Shown here: positions 17,696 through 26,244 of the stretch, piece after piece
Layout of the letters: each line of letters begins with the position of its first letter
Position numbering within the stretch: position 1 is the first letter of the stretch
Origin: Acidobacteriota bacterium
GTDB taxonomy: Bacteria > Acidobacteriota > Terriglobia > Acidiferrales > UBA7541
Assembly (NCBI GenBank): GCA_013289855.1
Contig: JABCZD010000002.1
Coordinates: forward strand, 186,001 to 250,000
Direction: 5' to 3'
Length of the DNA stretch: 64,000 nt
The notes under the pieces: model-generated
What the model saw: the letters and a program-made list of their open reading frames with translations, nothing else
What the model was told of the DNA's origin: nothing
Databases searched by the model: none
Translations under genes and position numbers: made by a program

Positions 17696-18160
17696 TTAGA
17701 CGTAGTACCGCACAATGCACTCCGCCACGCAGCTCGGCTTCTCTGCGCCTTCGCAAGCAATCGTCATCCCGAAGGTAGCCTCAAAAAATTCCGCGGACTC
17801 TTTCAGCCCTTGCAGCACAACCGTCGCCCGAATCCGCGAACCCACCTTTACCGGAGCCGGGAAGCGTACCCGATTTAATCCGTAATTCACCGCCAACTTC
17901 ACGCCGCCGGAGATCTGAATCACGTCCTTGGTAAAGTGGCTGATCAAGGATAGCGTCAGAAATCCATGCGCGATGGTCGTGCCGTAGGGAGACTCCGCGT
18001 TAGCTCGCGCCGCATCCAGATGGATCCACTGCCGGTCTTCCGTAGCCTCGGCAAATTGCGCCACGCGTTTCTGCGAAATCTGCAACCACTCCGAGACGCC
18101 GATCTCCCGGCCCACAAATTGCCTAAGCGCCTGCGGATTTTCAACGACGAAAGGTGGCAT
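17696..18160 (-). CDS. MaoC-like (R)-specific enoyl-CoA hydratase
   Basis: 154-residue single hot-dog domain protein. The hydratase-2 region reads QWIHLDAARA followed by SPYGTTIAHGFLTLSL, giving the Asp and His expected for the catalytic pair. The C-terminal half (YGLNRVRFPAPVKVGSRIRA) is a typical MaoC strand-turn-strand. It would hydrate trans-2-enoyl-CoA to (R)-3-hydroxyacyl-CoA, an alternative to the crotonase route, or feed polyester-type metabolism. GGAG lies six bases before the ATG. It is the first of three minus-strand acyl-CoA genes convergent with the plus-strand operon, though each has room for its own promoter. Confidence 0.88.
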   Translation of the reverse strand: MPPFVVENPQALRQFVGREIGVSEWLQISQKRVAQFAEATEDRQWIHLDAARANAESPYGTTIAHGFLTLSLISHFTKDVIQISGGVKLAVNYGLNRVRFPAPVKVGSRIRATVVLQGLKESAEFFEATFGMTIACEGAEKPSCVAECIVRYYV

Positions 18161-18259
18161 TCATGACTCCGTGAGAAAACGCAAATCGCCATTCGCTTGT
18201 GCCACGAAGGGACAAATCTAAATGCCGGAAAGCCTGTAAATGACGTCCTAGTCGTTCAA

Positions 18260-19480
18260 TCAATGCGAAGCCGCAACCGCTTTCTTGCCCTTCGACAATT
18301 CCAGTTTCGCGATGGATTCCACGTGCACTTCATCCGGCCCATCCGCCAACCGCAGCGTCCGCGCCATCGCCCACGCGCTGGCCAAAAACGTGTCTTGCGA
18401 AACGCCCGCGCCGCCGTGCGCCTGAATCGCTCGGTCGATCACGCGCAACGCCACATTAGGCGCCACAACTTTAATCATGGCAATTTCCGATCGTGCCGCC
18501 TTGTTTCCCACGGTATCCATCATGTACGCGGCCTTCAGCGTCAGCAGCCGCGCCTGTTCAATCTCCATTCGCGAAGCGGCAATGTCCGCGCGAATCGTAC
18601 CCTGTTCCGCGAGCGGCTTTCCGAATGCCGTGCGCTCCTGCACCCGCTTGCACATGGCTTCCAGCGCCCGCTCCGCGATGCCAATGCACCGCATACAATG
18701 ATGAATGCGTCCAGGTCCGAGGCGCCCCTGCGCGATCTCAAATCCGCGCCCTTCGCCCAGCAACATATTCGTAGCCGGCACGCGCACCTTCTCAAAATAG
18801 ATCTCCGCGTGCCCGTGTGGCGCATGGTCGTAACCAAACACCGTGAGCATCCGGATGATCTTCACGCCCGGCGTATCCAGCGGCACCAGAATCATCGACT
18901 GCTGTTTGTGTGTCGCCGCCGAAGGATCCGTCTTGCCCATCAAAATCGCGATCTTGCACCGTGGATCGCCTGCTCCAGATGACCACCATTTCTTGCCATC
19001 GATCACGTAGGCATCGCCGTCGCGCACAATGCGCGTCGCGATATTCGTGGCGTCCGAGGATGCCACGTCCGGCTCCGTCATCGCGAAGCACGACCGAATC
19101 TCTCCCGCCAGCAGCGGCTTCAACCATTTTTCTTTTTGTGCGGCGGTGCCGTAACGCGCCAGCACCTCCATATTTCCGGTGTCCGGCGCCGAACAATTGA
19201 ACACTTCCGGCGCCATGTGGCTGCGCCCCATGATTTCGCACAGCGGCGCGTACTCCAGGTTCGTAAGGCCCGCGCCATTTTCATCGGCTGGCAAAAACAT
19301 ATTCCACAATCCGGCAGCCCGCGCCTTTACTTTCAGCTCTTCCATAATGCGCGTGGGCTTCCAGCGGTCGCGGTCAATTTCTTCGTGGAAGCGCTCTTCA
19401 TTCGGATACACATGCGCATCCATGAAACGCTGCAACCGTTCTTGAAATTCCTTAGTTTTCGCGCTGAGTTCAAAATTCAT
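18260..19480 (-). CDS. Acyl-CoA dehydrogenase, ACAD10/11-like
   Basis: 406-residue acyl-CoA dehydrogenase. Family features include [16 protein letters not shown] (FAD-binding strand), [13 protein letters not shown], the C-terminal [17 protein letters not shown] motif and [16 protein letters not shown] at the end. The wording of these motifs matches the branch that in animals is fused to an APH kinase domain (ACAD10/ACAD11), and an APH-type kinase gene is only 1.1 kb away on the other strand. AGGAG precedes the start. In that branch a role in handling 4-phospho-acyl-CoA intermediates has been reported; applying this here is inference. Confidence 0.88.
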   Translation of the reverse strand: MNFELSAKTKEFQERLQRFMDAHVYPNEERFHEEIDRDRWKPTRIMEELKVKARAAGLWNMFLPADENGAGLTNLEYAPLCEIMGRSHMAPEVFNCSAPDTGNMEVLARYGTAAQKEKWLKPLLAGEIRSCFAMTEPDVASSDATNIATRIVRDGDAYVIDGKKWWSSGAGDPRCKIAILMGKTDPSAATHKQQSMILVPLDTPGVKIIRMLTVFGYDHAPHGHAEIYFEKVRVPATNMLLGEGRGFEIAQGRLGPGRIHHCMRCIGIAERALEAMCKRVQERTAFGKPLAEQGTIRADIAASRMEIEQARLLTLKAAYMMDTVGNKAARSEIAMIKVVAPNVALRVIDRAIQAHGGAGVSQDTFLASAWAMARTLRLADGPDEVHVESIAKLELSKGKKAVAASH

Positions 19481-19528
19481 TGGAAACTCCTATTTCCCCG
19501 TATATTTCCAGTATTCGTTTTCCGGAGA

Positions 19529-20356
19529 TTATTTTCCGGTAAAGGCCGGCGGCCGCTTCTCCACGAAATGCGCCACGCCTTCCTTGAAATCTTCGCACTG
19601 CAAACTCGCCACCATTTCGCGTTCGGAAATGTCGAAAGCCTCACCGAGGGGCTGGAACATTGCGTCGTACACTTGCCGCTTCATCACGCGCAGCGATCGC
19701 GGACTGACCGTCGACGCCATCTCCGCGGCATACTTCTGCACCGCTTCGGCAAAAGTTGCTTGCGGCAAAACCTGATTCGCCAAACCCATGCGAAACGCTT
19801 CGGCAGCATCGATCATGCGTGCGCTGAACAGCAGATCCAGCGCATTGGCATGGCCTACCAGGCGCGGCAGCATCCACGCCATGCCATACTCGGCGATCAA
19901 TCCGCGCCGCGCAAACACCGTTCCGAAGCGCGCGGCATCCGAAACCAGGCGCACGTCGCAGTACAAAGCAATCACCATCCCCAAGCCCACGGCCACGCCG
20001 TTGATGCCGCCAATCACAGGCTTACTCAGCCCCGGGAAGTAGGAATATTTCTTCTGAAAATCCGCCCGCACACCAGCGTTCTCGCTGCGCCCTTCGCGCA
20101 GTTGCGCGCGCTTAGCCTCGTCGATGCCTTTCTCCGCGATAGCGCCCAATAGCGAGATGTCCGCGCCAGAGCAGAATCCACGCCCCGCGCCGGTTAGTAT
20201 GATCACGCGGACGCCGTCGTCCTTGTCCGCTTCGTGCATGGCGGCGCGCACTTCCCGCTCCATGATGGCGGTCCAGGCGTTCAGTTTGTCGGGCCGGTTC
20301 AGCGTGATGGTGGCCACCCGGTCGGTGACCTGGTACAACGTCTCTTGGTTTGGCAT
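19529..20356 (-). CDS. Enoyl-CoA hydratase/isomerase (crotonase family)
   Basis: 275-residue crotonase. Visible motifs: TLNRPDKLNAW near the N-terminus, GRGFCSGADISLLG for the oxyanion hole, PVIGGINGVAVGLGMVIAL for the second backbone loop, and the catalytic region FGTVFARRGLIAEYGMAWMLPRLVG. Only one clear catalytic glutamate (in IAEYG) is seen; the other position reads GLGMV, which is common in isomerase or short-branch members. So hydration, isomerisation or another crotonase reaction is possible. There is no ribosome-binding site before the ATG, and a good promoter places the start of transcription only a few bases upstream (leaderless candidate). Confidence 0.85.
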   Translation of the reverse strand: MPNQETLYQVTDRVATITLNRPDKLNAWTAIMEREVRAAMHEADKDDGVRVIILTGAGRGFCSGADISLLGAIAEKGIDEAKRAQLREGRSENAGVRADFQKKYSYFPGLSKPVIGGINGVAVGLGMVIALYCDVRLVSDAARFGTVFARRGLIAEYGMAWMLPRLVGHANALDLLFSARMIDAAEAFRMGLANQVLPQATFAEAVQKYAAEMASTVSPRSLRVMKRQVYDAMFQPLGEAFDISEREMVASLQCEDFKEGVAHFVEKRPPAFTGK

Positions 20357-20366
20357 GGTGCGCCAG

Positions 20367-20395
20367 ATTATATACCGTTGCGAACGCGATGGTAA
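20367..20395 (-). promoter_or_regulatory. Promoter of the crotonase gene, possibly giving a leaderless transcript
   Basis: Read on the minus strand: TTACCA (20395-20390), 17-base spacer, TATAAT (20372-20367). Transcription would begin near 20360, about four bases before the ATG at 20356. Confidence 0.55.
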
Positions 20396-20422
20396 CTGTC
20401 ATCTGTGCGTTACTATCGCGTG

Positions 20423-21943
20423 CTATTTTGTGCCGCTCAGATGGCGCAGTGCGGCTTGCGCGGCTTCCACGCCGTGAAACTGCGCCTCTTCAAAAATCGA
20501 AATTCCACTCAGGTCGGAGTTGGCAAATAAAATTCGCCCATCGCGCCGCTTTAGTCCAGCGCGCTCAGCGGAAAAGATTGCGCCAACCGTGGGTCGCACC
20601 ATGGCGTGACCCATGCGCATGACATCGATGCGCGAAACGCACTGCCGAATGTCCCAGTGCACGCGCTCAAGGTCGCGGAGGATGGCTTCCTTCCAGTAGC
20701 TCCAATCCTTTTCCAGAAGCAACGCCCGGTTTTGCGACGGCGCGCCATCCGCCAGTGCCCAATAGAACGTCCAAACCGTACGATCGATGTGCGAGCGAAC
20801 GCTTTGGTGCATCGCGTCGACATACCCGAGCGTCGGAGAATCCATAAAAACGGTGTCCCAGGCCGGCTCCGCGCCGCGCGATTCCGGCAAACGCTCGAGA
20901 GTCAGGTTTGCCGTCAGCCATGGCGAATAAACAAAGTTCGTGAGTGGCTCGAATCCCTCGACAATGTACGGCGCCAGAAATGTTGGCGCGGAAAAAATTA
21001 CAAATTCCGCCTGATATTCGGTGTCGCCCGCGAAGACGCTCACGCCGCGCTGCGAAGGCGCAACCCTGTGGACCATCTGACCGGTGCGCACATGCTCCCC
21101 AACGCGTTCCAGCAACCGTTTGGTGATCCAGCCGTTTCCCTCCGGCCAGGTGAGCGGACCTTTCTCTTCCGCTTCACGCGAGGAAAAATAATGAACGCCG
21201 GCCCACGCCGAAGTATCTTGCACCAGCGCGCCGTAGTCATCGCGGCAAGCATAATTCATATACCAATTCACAAGCCGCGAATCGAAGCCTTGACTCTTCA
21301 GCCAGTCGGCAAACGATATGCGATCCAGACCCGCGAATTTGTTGGAGTAACCAATTTCGAGCGGAATCGTAAACGCACCCGTGGATCGATATTTTGCGAA
21401 GGTCTCTGCTAGCCGTTGAAACTGTTCGCGATCTTTCGGCGTCAGCCCAATGGCTGGTTCAATGCCCTCTTGCCAGCGCCCATAAAGGAACAAGCGCTCC
21501 TGCGGTGCGAACGCGAGGTAGCGTTCTTCCCATTGGCCGTCTTTCAGCACACCGAGATCCGTGAACAGTTCTCGTACGTACGTCGCTTGCGGCCCCGGCA
21601 CCGGCACATAGTGCGCGGCCCACGGATACGCGGTGATTTCGTTTTCTCCCCAGCGCGCGTTTCCTCCGGCCCGCTCATTCATTTCGAGAAGCACGAAATC
21701 GTGGAAGTCACTCTTTTGTAATCGCCACGCGGCGCTCAATCCGGAAATGCCGCCGCCAACGATGACAACGGGAATCTTTACCGTTCGCGTAGGCGGAGAA
21801 AAGGAAGCGCGGTCGCGCAGCAGATGTCCGGCCGCGGCAGATTCATTTACGAAGGAGCCTGCGAGCTGTTTTTCACTTTTGAGCGAGAGACCAATCAGCG
21901 CGGCGCTTCCGCAGGCAAGAAACTCGCGACGACTGAAACTCAA
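20423..21943 (-). CDS. Tat-exported FAD-dependent amine oxidoreductase
   Basis: 506 residues if started at the TTG (21943-21941), which overlaps the stop of the preceding gene and follows GGAAGGAC at good spacing; the longer frame to 22144 has no support. This start gives MSFSRREFLACGSAALIG, a twin-arginine signal. The flavin motif VVIVGGGISGLSAAWRLQ comes next, then LLEMNERAGGNARWGEN, typical of the amine-oxidase/protoporphyrinogen-oxidase family, and a C-terminal FAD segment DGRILFANSDLSGISIFE. It would oxidise an amine or similar group outside the membrane. As last gene of an operon with SpeD- and spermidine-synthase-like proteins, a polyamine or polyamine-modified product is the natural candidate substrate. 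Confidence 0.82.
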   Translation of the reverse strand: MSFSRREFLACGSAALIGLSLKSEKQLAGSFVNESAAAGHLLRDRASFSPPTRTVKIPVVIVGGGISGLSAAWRLQKSDFHDFVLLEMNERAGGNARWGENEITAYPWAAHYVPVPGPQATYVRELFTDLGVLKDGQWEERYLAFAPQERLFLYGRWQEGIEPAIGLTPKDREQFQRLAETFAKYRSTGAFTIPLEIGYSNKFAGLDRISFADWLKSQGFDSRLVNWYMNYACRDDYGALVQDTSAWAGVHYFSSREAEEKGPLTWPEGNGWITKRLLERVGEHVRTGQMVHRVAPSQRGVSVFAGDTEYQAEFVIFSAPTFLAPYIVEGFEPLTNFVYSPWLTANLTLERLPESRGAEPAWDTVFMDSPTLGYVDAMHQSVRSHIDRTVWTFYWALADGAPSQNRALLLEKDWSYWKEAILRDLERVHWDIRQCVSRIDVMRMGHAMVRPTVGAIFSAERAGLKRRDGRILFANSDLSGISIFEEAQFHGVEAAQAALRHLSGTK

Positions 21944-23436
21944 TGACTGATGTCCTTCCAGTCGTTTTCGTAAGCCCGCACCAAAACCTGCGTGTTCAGC
22001 TGATTCGCCGGCATCGGCAGCGGAGCCATGTCTGGAGGAAAGTGGAAGAGCAGCGGAATGCCTTCCGGGCGGAGAAAGCGCAAGCCTGAGGGGATAGACG
22101 CGGGCGGCAGATAGTCGTGCGTGCCAGCCAGGACAAAACCCCACTCCCCAAATGAGGGGACGTAAACGTGATAGGGGAAAGTCTGCAGTCCCGCTTGATG
22201 CAGCGTTTCAGCGATGCACCAAAAAGAATCCCGCGCAAACATCGGAGAAGTGCTTTGCACCACCAGGAAACCCTGCGCGCTCAGATGTCGCGCCACCGCG
22301 CGATAAAACGCCGTGGTATACAACTTGCCCAGCGCGTAGTTCGTGGGATCTGGAAAATCAATCACGATGAAATCAAAACTTCCCGTGCTCTGATCGACCC
22401 ACGGAAAGGCATCCGCGTTAATCACCTGCAAGCGTGGCGACAGCAAAGAATTCTGGTTCAGGCCCGTAAGCATCGGCTGCGTGGAAAACAGCTTGGTCAT
22501 CTCCGGATCTAGATCCACCAGTGTGATTTTTTCGATTTGCGGATATTTCAGAATTTCCCGCACCGCCAGGCCGTCGCCACCGCCGAGCACCAGCACGGTG
22601 CGTGGAGCGGAAATCGCCGCCAGACCGGGGTGCACCAGGGCTTCGTGATAGCGATATTCATCCCGCGAACTGAACTGCAAGTGGCTGTTGAGAAAAAGCC
22701 GCAGGTCATCTTTAAAGCGCGTCAGCACGATGTGCTGGTAATGCGTGTCTCGCGCGAAAATAATTTCGTCGGCATAAATATTGTCTTCCGCGGTCGCGGT
22801 AATCTGCCGGGCTTTCACCAGGCCAACGGTCAGCACGCACACCACCAGCACGCAGGCCGCGCGCAGGCTGGTTTTCTCCATCAGGTGGCGCGCAAATAGA
22901 TAGGTAGTCCACAACGCGACCGCCGCGTTGATCAACCCAAAAAATAAAGCCGAACGAACCAATCCGAGGTGCGGCACCAGAAGAATAGGAAACAACAGAG
23001 AAGCGCCGAGAGCCCCCAGATAATCAAACGTGAGCACGTGGGCGATAACATCGCGAAAGGTGTAGCGGTCTTGCACGATCCTCATCAACAAGGGAATTTC
23101 GAGGCCCACGAGAACGCCCATAACAATGACCAGCGCGTACAGCACCAACTGAAATCCCTGTGTAAACGCGAAGGTCAGCATCAGCAATGCCGAGGAAAAT
23201 CCTCCCACCAGCCCCAGCATCAATTCAATCCAGATAAATCGCTGCACCAGGCCCTTGCTCAAGTAGCGCGAAATGGCGCTACCCAGGCCCATGGCGAATA
23301 GATACGTGCCAATCACCGTGGAAAACTGAAACACGCTGTCGCCGATCAGATAGCTGGCGATGGTGCCGGCGATCAACTCATAGATCAGCCCGCACGCCGC
23401 GATCAGCAAGACGGTGAGAAACAGCAGGATGCCCAT
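21940..23436 (-). CDS. Membrane-embedded spermidine-synthase-like protein
   Basis: 498 residues. The first ~200 are hydrophobic, with about six or seven membrane helices (begins MGILLFLTVLLIAACGLIYEL). The soluble C-terminal part resembles polyamine aminopropyltransferase: VLVLGGGDGLAVREILKYP (AdoMet-type nucleotide site), VDLDPEM, then FDFIVIDFPDP, which holds the Asp of the aminopropyl-transfer site, and YTTAFYRAVARHLSAQG. Membrane-fused SpeE-like proteins are known in bacteria, but their true acceptor is generally unproven. It begins six bases after the DUF350 stop without a clear ribosome-binding site, suggesting translational coupling. The SpeD homologue in the same operon could supply decarboxylated AdoMet. 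Confidence 0.85.
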   Translation of the reverse strand: MGILLFLTVLLIAACGLIYELIAGTIASYLIGDSVFQFSTVIGTYLFAMGLGSAISRYLSKGLVQRFIWIELMLGLVGGFSSALLMLTFAFTQGFQLVLYALVIVMGVLVGLEIPLLMRIVQDRYTFRDVIAHVLTFDYLGALGASLLFPILLVPHLGLVRSALFFGLINAAVALWTTYLFARHLMEKTSLRAACVLVVCVLTVGLVKARQITATAEDNIYADEIIFARDTHYQHIVLTRFKDDLRLFLNSHLQFSSRDEYRYHEALVHPGLAAISAPRTVLVLGGGDGLAVREILKYPQIEKITLVDLDPEMTKLFSTQPMLTGLNQNSLLSPRLQVINADAFPWVDQSTGSFDFIVIDFPDPTNYALGKLYTTAFYRAVARHLSAQGFLVVQSTSPMFARDSFWCIAETLHQAGLQTFPYHVYVPSFGEWGFVLAGTHDYLPPASIPSGLRFLRPEGIPLLFHFPPDMAPLPMPANQLNTQVLVRAYENDWKDISH

Positions 23437-23442
23437 GATTTT

Positions 23443-23652
23443 TCAGTGAATCGCAGACGCGATGATGATGCAAATGCCGATGGACATGGCGCCCACAAGA
23501 ATTGCCAGCGCCATGTTGTGCTCCTGCACGATTTCCTTCCAAAGGTGATAGGGCGTGAGCTTGTCCATGATGATGAAAGCGAGCACAAAGATAAAAATCC
23601 CGATAAATGTAAACACTAGGGCGCTGATTACATTTGCGATGGGCACGAGCAT
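23443..23652 (-). CDS. DUF350 small membrane protein
   Basis: 69 residues from the ATG at 23652, directly after a strong GGAGGG; upstream in-frame ATG at 23736 lies in the preceding gene. Two hydrophobic segments are visible, ANVISALVFTFIGIFIFVLAF and MALAILVGAMSIGICIIIASA, linked by MDKLTPYHLWKEIVQEHN, which matches the DUF350 (YjfL) repeat: conserved D-K-T-P and a K-E-x-x-x-E-x-N motif. Full family proteins often carry two such repeats; this is a single-repeat form. It sits in the inner membrane. Members co-occur with envelope-stress and polyamine-type genes, as here. Confidence 0.85.
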   Translation of the reverse strand: MLVPIANVISALVFTFIGIFIFVLAFIIMDKLTPYHLWKEIVQEHNMALAILVGAMSIGICIIIASAIH

Positions 23653-23653
23653 A

Positions 23654-23839
23654 TTATTTCCCTCCTGTGTAGTGATGATAGAAACCGTAAACGGAACGAT
23701 AGGAACCGGGATTGTCGCGCACTGAGTTCGGCACATTTTTCAGCTGGTTCATAGGCGTCATGCTCCAGCCGCGATATTGCGCGAAAGCCGTGGTGCCGAG
23801 AATCAAGAGGCCGTAAACAAGATAGAGCTTGCGAAACAT
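23654..23839 (-). CDS. Small secreted protein of the DUF4178/DUF350 operon
   Basis: 61 residues starting at an ATG that overlaps the TGA of the preceding gene by one base (TGATG). A cleavable signal is evident (MFRKLYLVYGLLILGTTAFAQ), leaving a mature peptide of about 40 residues with RDNPGSYRSVYGFYHHYTGGK at its end, rich in Tyr, His and Gly. No known domain is recognised. Tight coupling with genes on both sides argues that it is a real, co-expressed periplasmic component. It could be a substrate for modification or a small structural subunit; nothing in the sequence decides this. Confidence 0.7.
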   Translation of the reverse strand: MFRKLYLVYGLLILGTTAFAQYRGWSMTPMNQLKNVPNSVRDNPGSYRSVYGFYHHYTGGK

Positions 23840-25173
23840 CAGCTGTTCTCCGTACGAATGATGGGTGTGGGAGGATGATCGCTCTCCGACCATCGCGAGC
23901 GTTCAAAGCTGGCGGAACGCCAGGTGACAATGATGACGGGAATCAGCAACGCCAGAAACGCCAAGCCGTAAAAAGAAAATACCGGGACGTCGCGCTTCAC
24001 CGACACATTGTAGGAAATGTACGGATGCAGCGGAGCGACCTCCGGCTCGATGCGCAAGTAATACTTGCCCGCGGGAACGCTGGGGACGACGACCGCATCG
24101 TGCCTACTCCCTTCCGACCAACTGCCATCGCTATCGTAGCCGGAGTAATAGCTGATCTCGCGGCCAAAGTCCCAAGCCTGGCCGGTGTCCTGGTTGATGA
24201 GCGCGAAGTTGAGATAGATCCAGTTGTTTTGCACGTTGGCGGTGGTGGCGACTTCCACGTCGGAAGTGCGCCCGGTGAGCTCGAAGACGTCGGTGACGAA
24301 AGAAGCTTCGCCATTTGAGAGACCGGAAGCGATTTGGTACGAAGAGCTGAAGACCGGCTCTTTTTTGGACATGGCGTCGAACACAATCATCAAGATCACC
24401 AGGGCCAGTGCGAACGCGGCAAAAGTCTTCCAGATGCCCCCGAATTTTTCGCTGAACGGCGAAGGCTGATTTTCGTATACGCCGATGGCTTCCGGCGGGC
24501 TCCCCGAAAGACGAAACGTCGTCCAAATGTCGTGGCCGGTCATGTATTCGCCGATGGACCAGGTGATTTCGCCGGCCATCACTTCACGCGATAGCACACG
24601 CGGCGGATGCACGTAGTCCGTCACCTGCGCGCGTTCGCCGACACGCACTTGCCACGGAAATTCACCGAGCACGGAATCGGTGTTGGCGTCGGAGGTCTGG
24701 AAGTGGCGGTATATTTCGCCGAGATAGTTCGCTTCGGAGGGAATGCTCATGCGGGAGTCGACGACGGGCAGCGCTTTGCAAACCGAAATGTCGTTCCAGT
24801 GGCCCGAATATTCGGACAAATAGCGAAAACCTTTGTAGGGATTGAAAAGCAAATACTCCCGCCAGGAATAAGTAATGCCGTCGACCTTAATGCTGCGTCG
24901 CTCGAAGCCGATGACTTCGTAGTCCACGCCGCGCAGTTTGCCGCGCGAGCCGAGAGGAATTAATGGACGCTCGTCAGAAACGATTTTTTCGAACTTTTGC
25001 AGGATTTGCAGCTGGGGATCTTTGGCGTCCAGGATGGCGTGGCAGCTTTCGCATACCACCGCGGAGGCCTGGCCGAGCGCGCGCAGGGTAATGGCCGCGC
25101 CGCATTGCGGGCAATTTACCGCTTTGGCTTGCGGTTTCGGAGGCGGCGGTAGCGATGGCGGATTTGTGCTCAT
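23839..25173 (-). CDS. DUF4178 protein with N-terminal zinc ribbon and membrane helices
   Basis: 444 residues from the ATG at 25173, which overlaps the stop of the upstream gene (TGATG). After a proline-rich start comes a zinc ribbon, CPQCGAAITL...CESCHAIL (two CxxC pairs, residues about 21-45). The DUF4178-type region follows (PLIPLGSRGKLRGVDYEVIGFERR, then YSWREYLLFNPYKGFRYLSEY). A membrane helix is near residue 255 (KTFAAFALALVILMIVFDAM), followed by a beta-rich presumably extracytoplasmic stretch and a second helix near the C-terminus (GLAFLALLIPVIIVTW). The protein therefore links a cytoplasmic zinc/DUF4178 head to an outer domain. Function is unknown; neighbours imply an envelope role. 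Confidence 0.8.
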   Translation of the reverse strand: MSTNPPSLPPPPKPQAKAVNCPQCGAAITLRALGQASAVVCESCHAILDAKDPQLQILQKFEKIVSDERPLIPLGSRGKLRGVDYEVIGFERRSIKVDGITYSWREYLLFNPYKGFRYLSEYSGHWNDISVCKALPVVDSRMSIPSEANYLGEIYRHFQTSDANTDSVLGEFPWQVRVGERAQVTDYVHPPRVLSREVMAGEITWSIGEYMTGHDIWTTFRLSGSPPEAIGVYENQPSPFSEKFGGIWKTFAAFALALVILMIVFDAMSKKEPVFSSSYQIASGLSNGEASFVTDVFELTGRTSDVEVATTANVQNNWIYLNFALINQDTGQAWDFGREISYYSGYDSDGSWSEGSRHDAVVVPSVPAGKYYLRIEPEVAPLHPYISYNVSVKRDVPVFSFYGLAFLALLIPVIIVTWRSASFERSRWSESDHPPTPIIRTENS

Positions 25174-25805
25174 CACCAGCCCTCGAAGTTGCGCAGATTT
25201 TTCAGCTTCAGATCCTCGAACTCCACGAACTCGCCCAGGTACAGCGCAGGTTGCTCATCACTGTAGTCCAGCGTGGCGAATTTCTTGCTCTCCGTGCGCA
25301 GGTCGGCAAACGTAATGTTGCCCTTGTCCCAGAATTTGAACGGCAGTTCGCCCTGCACGCCGCGAAAGTGCGCATCGGTGATTACGCTGAGCGTGTAGGT
25401 GACGCCGTTCCAGGAAAATTGTTGCTGCGGTTGCAGCTGCGCCGCCGCCGGCAGTTTTTGGCCGCTGGCCAAAAACGAAACTGCATACTCTTCTTGCGCG
25501 TCGGAAAGCCAGCCGCTGGTGCCGTCGTTGAGCATCAGATGCCATTCGTTCCAGCCGCCTTGTTCGTACTCATACAAAATTCTGCCGATGACCACGAATG
25601 CTTTTTTGTTGTAAATACCTTCAGTGTTCAGCTGGATGGGAGAAATATCGGGCGGCAAGTCGGCCACCTGGCCGATCTTTGTTAAATCCAAATCGGTGCG
25701 CACCAGGACGCTTTTGCAGAAATCGCAGACTGTCTGCACGCTGCTGGACCATTTGAAAACGATTTTGGCGCCGCAATTCGGGCAAGTGGCGACGGGCTGC
25801 GTCAT
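25173..25805 (-). CDS. DUF4178 protein, short form with zinc ribbon
   Basis: 210 residues. It opens with a zinc ribbon (CPNCGAKIVFKWSSS...CDFCKSVLV, two CxxC pairs at residues 8-33) and continues with a DUF4178 domain (GIYNKKAFVVIGRILYEYEQGGWNEWHLMLNDGTSGWL), then a second beta-rich unit around FSWNGVTYTLSVI. There is no signal or membrane segment, so it is presumably cytoplasmic. GAGGAT precedes the start. Its stop overlaps the ATG of the longer DUF4178 gene, so the two are translationally coupled and may form a pair. Biochemical role unknown. Confidence 0.82.
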   Translation of the reverse strand: MTQPVATCPNCGAKIVFKWSSSVQTVCDFCKSVLVRTDLDLTKIGQVADLPPDISPIQLNTEGIYNKKAFVVIGRILYEYEQGGWNEWHLMLNDGTSGWLSDAQEEYAVSFLASGQKLPAAAQLQPQQQFSWNGVTYTLSVITDAHFRGVQGELPFKFWDKGNITFADLRTESKKFATLDYSDEQPALYLGEFVEFEDLKLKNLRNFEGW

Positions 25806-25844
25806 GAGCCAATCCTCACGGCCGTCCGAACAAAACTGCGCGGC

Positions 25845-26216
25845 TTATTCATTCGCCGCCCGCGTATCGGCGATTCCGTAGGGACGCTGCAGTCTGCGCA
25901 CGGAAACTTCACGCGCGCCAAAGCGTCTGCGGAGTTCCGCATCGAACGCCCATTCCGCGCGGGGCACGCAGCAAAACAAATTTAGACAGAGCGAAGCGTG
26001 TTCCGGAAAGGTGTGACACGCCAGATGCGATTCGGAAAGCAGGCACAAGCCAGTGATCCCGCCGCTGCCTGGAAAGGGATGCCACAGCGGCGCGCCAATC
26101 GGACGAAGGTTTAAATCGCTGATCAAGGAATCGAACAGCGCTGCGAGTCCGCGCTGATCTTTCAGCAATGCCGCGGAACATCCCCAAGCCTCGACGACCC
26201 ATTCGACGCCATGCAT
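25845..26216 (-). CDS. speD: S-adenosylmethionine decarboxylase proenzyme (SpeD-like)
   Basis: 123 residues from the ATG at 26216; upstream in-frame ATG at 26378 would lie inside the preceding gene. The pyruvoyl self-cleavage region is intact: LLSESHLACHTFPEHA, where SESHL gives the Ser that becomes pyruvoyl and the following His is the processing residue; LFCCV carries the Cys aligned with the catalytic proton donor. Length matches the short bacterial AdoMet decarboxylases. It would make decarboxylated AdoMet, the aminopropyl donor. An aminopropyltransferase-like gene lies in the same operon, but no arginine or ornithine decarboxylase is present, so the amine acceptor is made elsewhere or is a different molecule. 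Confidence 0.85.
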   Translation of the reverse strand: MHGVEWVVEAWGCSAALLKDQRGLAALFDSLISDLNLRPIGAPLWHPFPGSGGITGLCLLSESHLACHTFPEHASLCLNLFCCVPRAEWAFDAELRRRFGAREVSVRRLQRPYGIADTRAANE

Positions 26217-26244
26217 AGATGTGTTGTCGCTAGACTCGTTTTGA

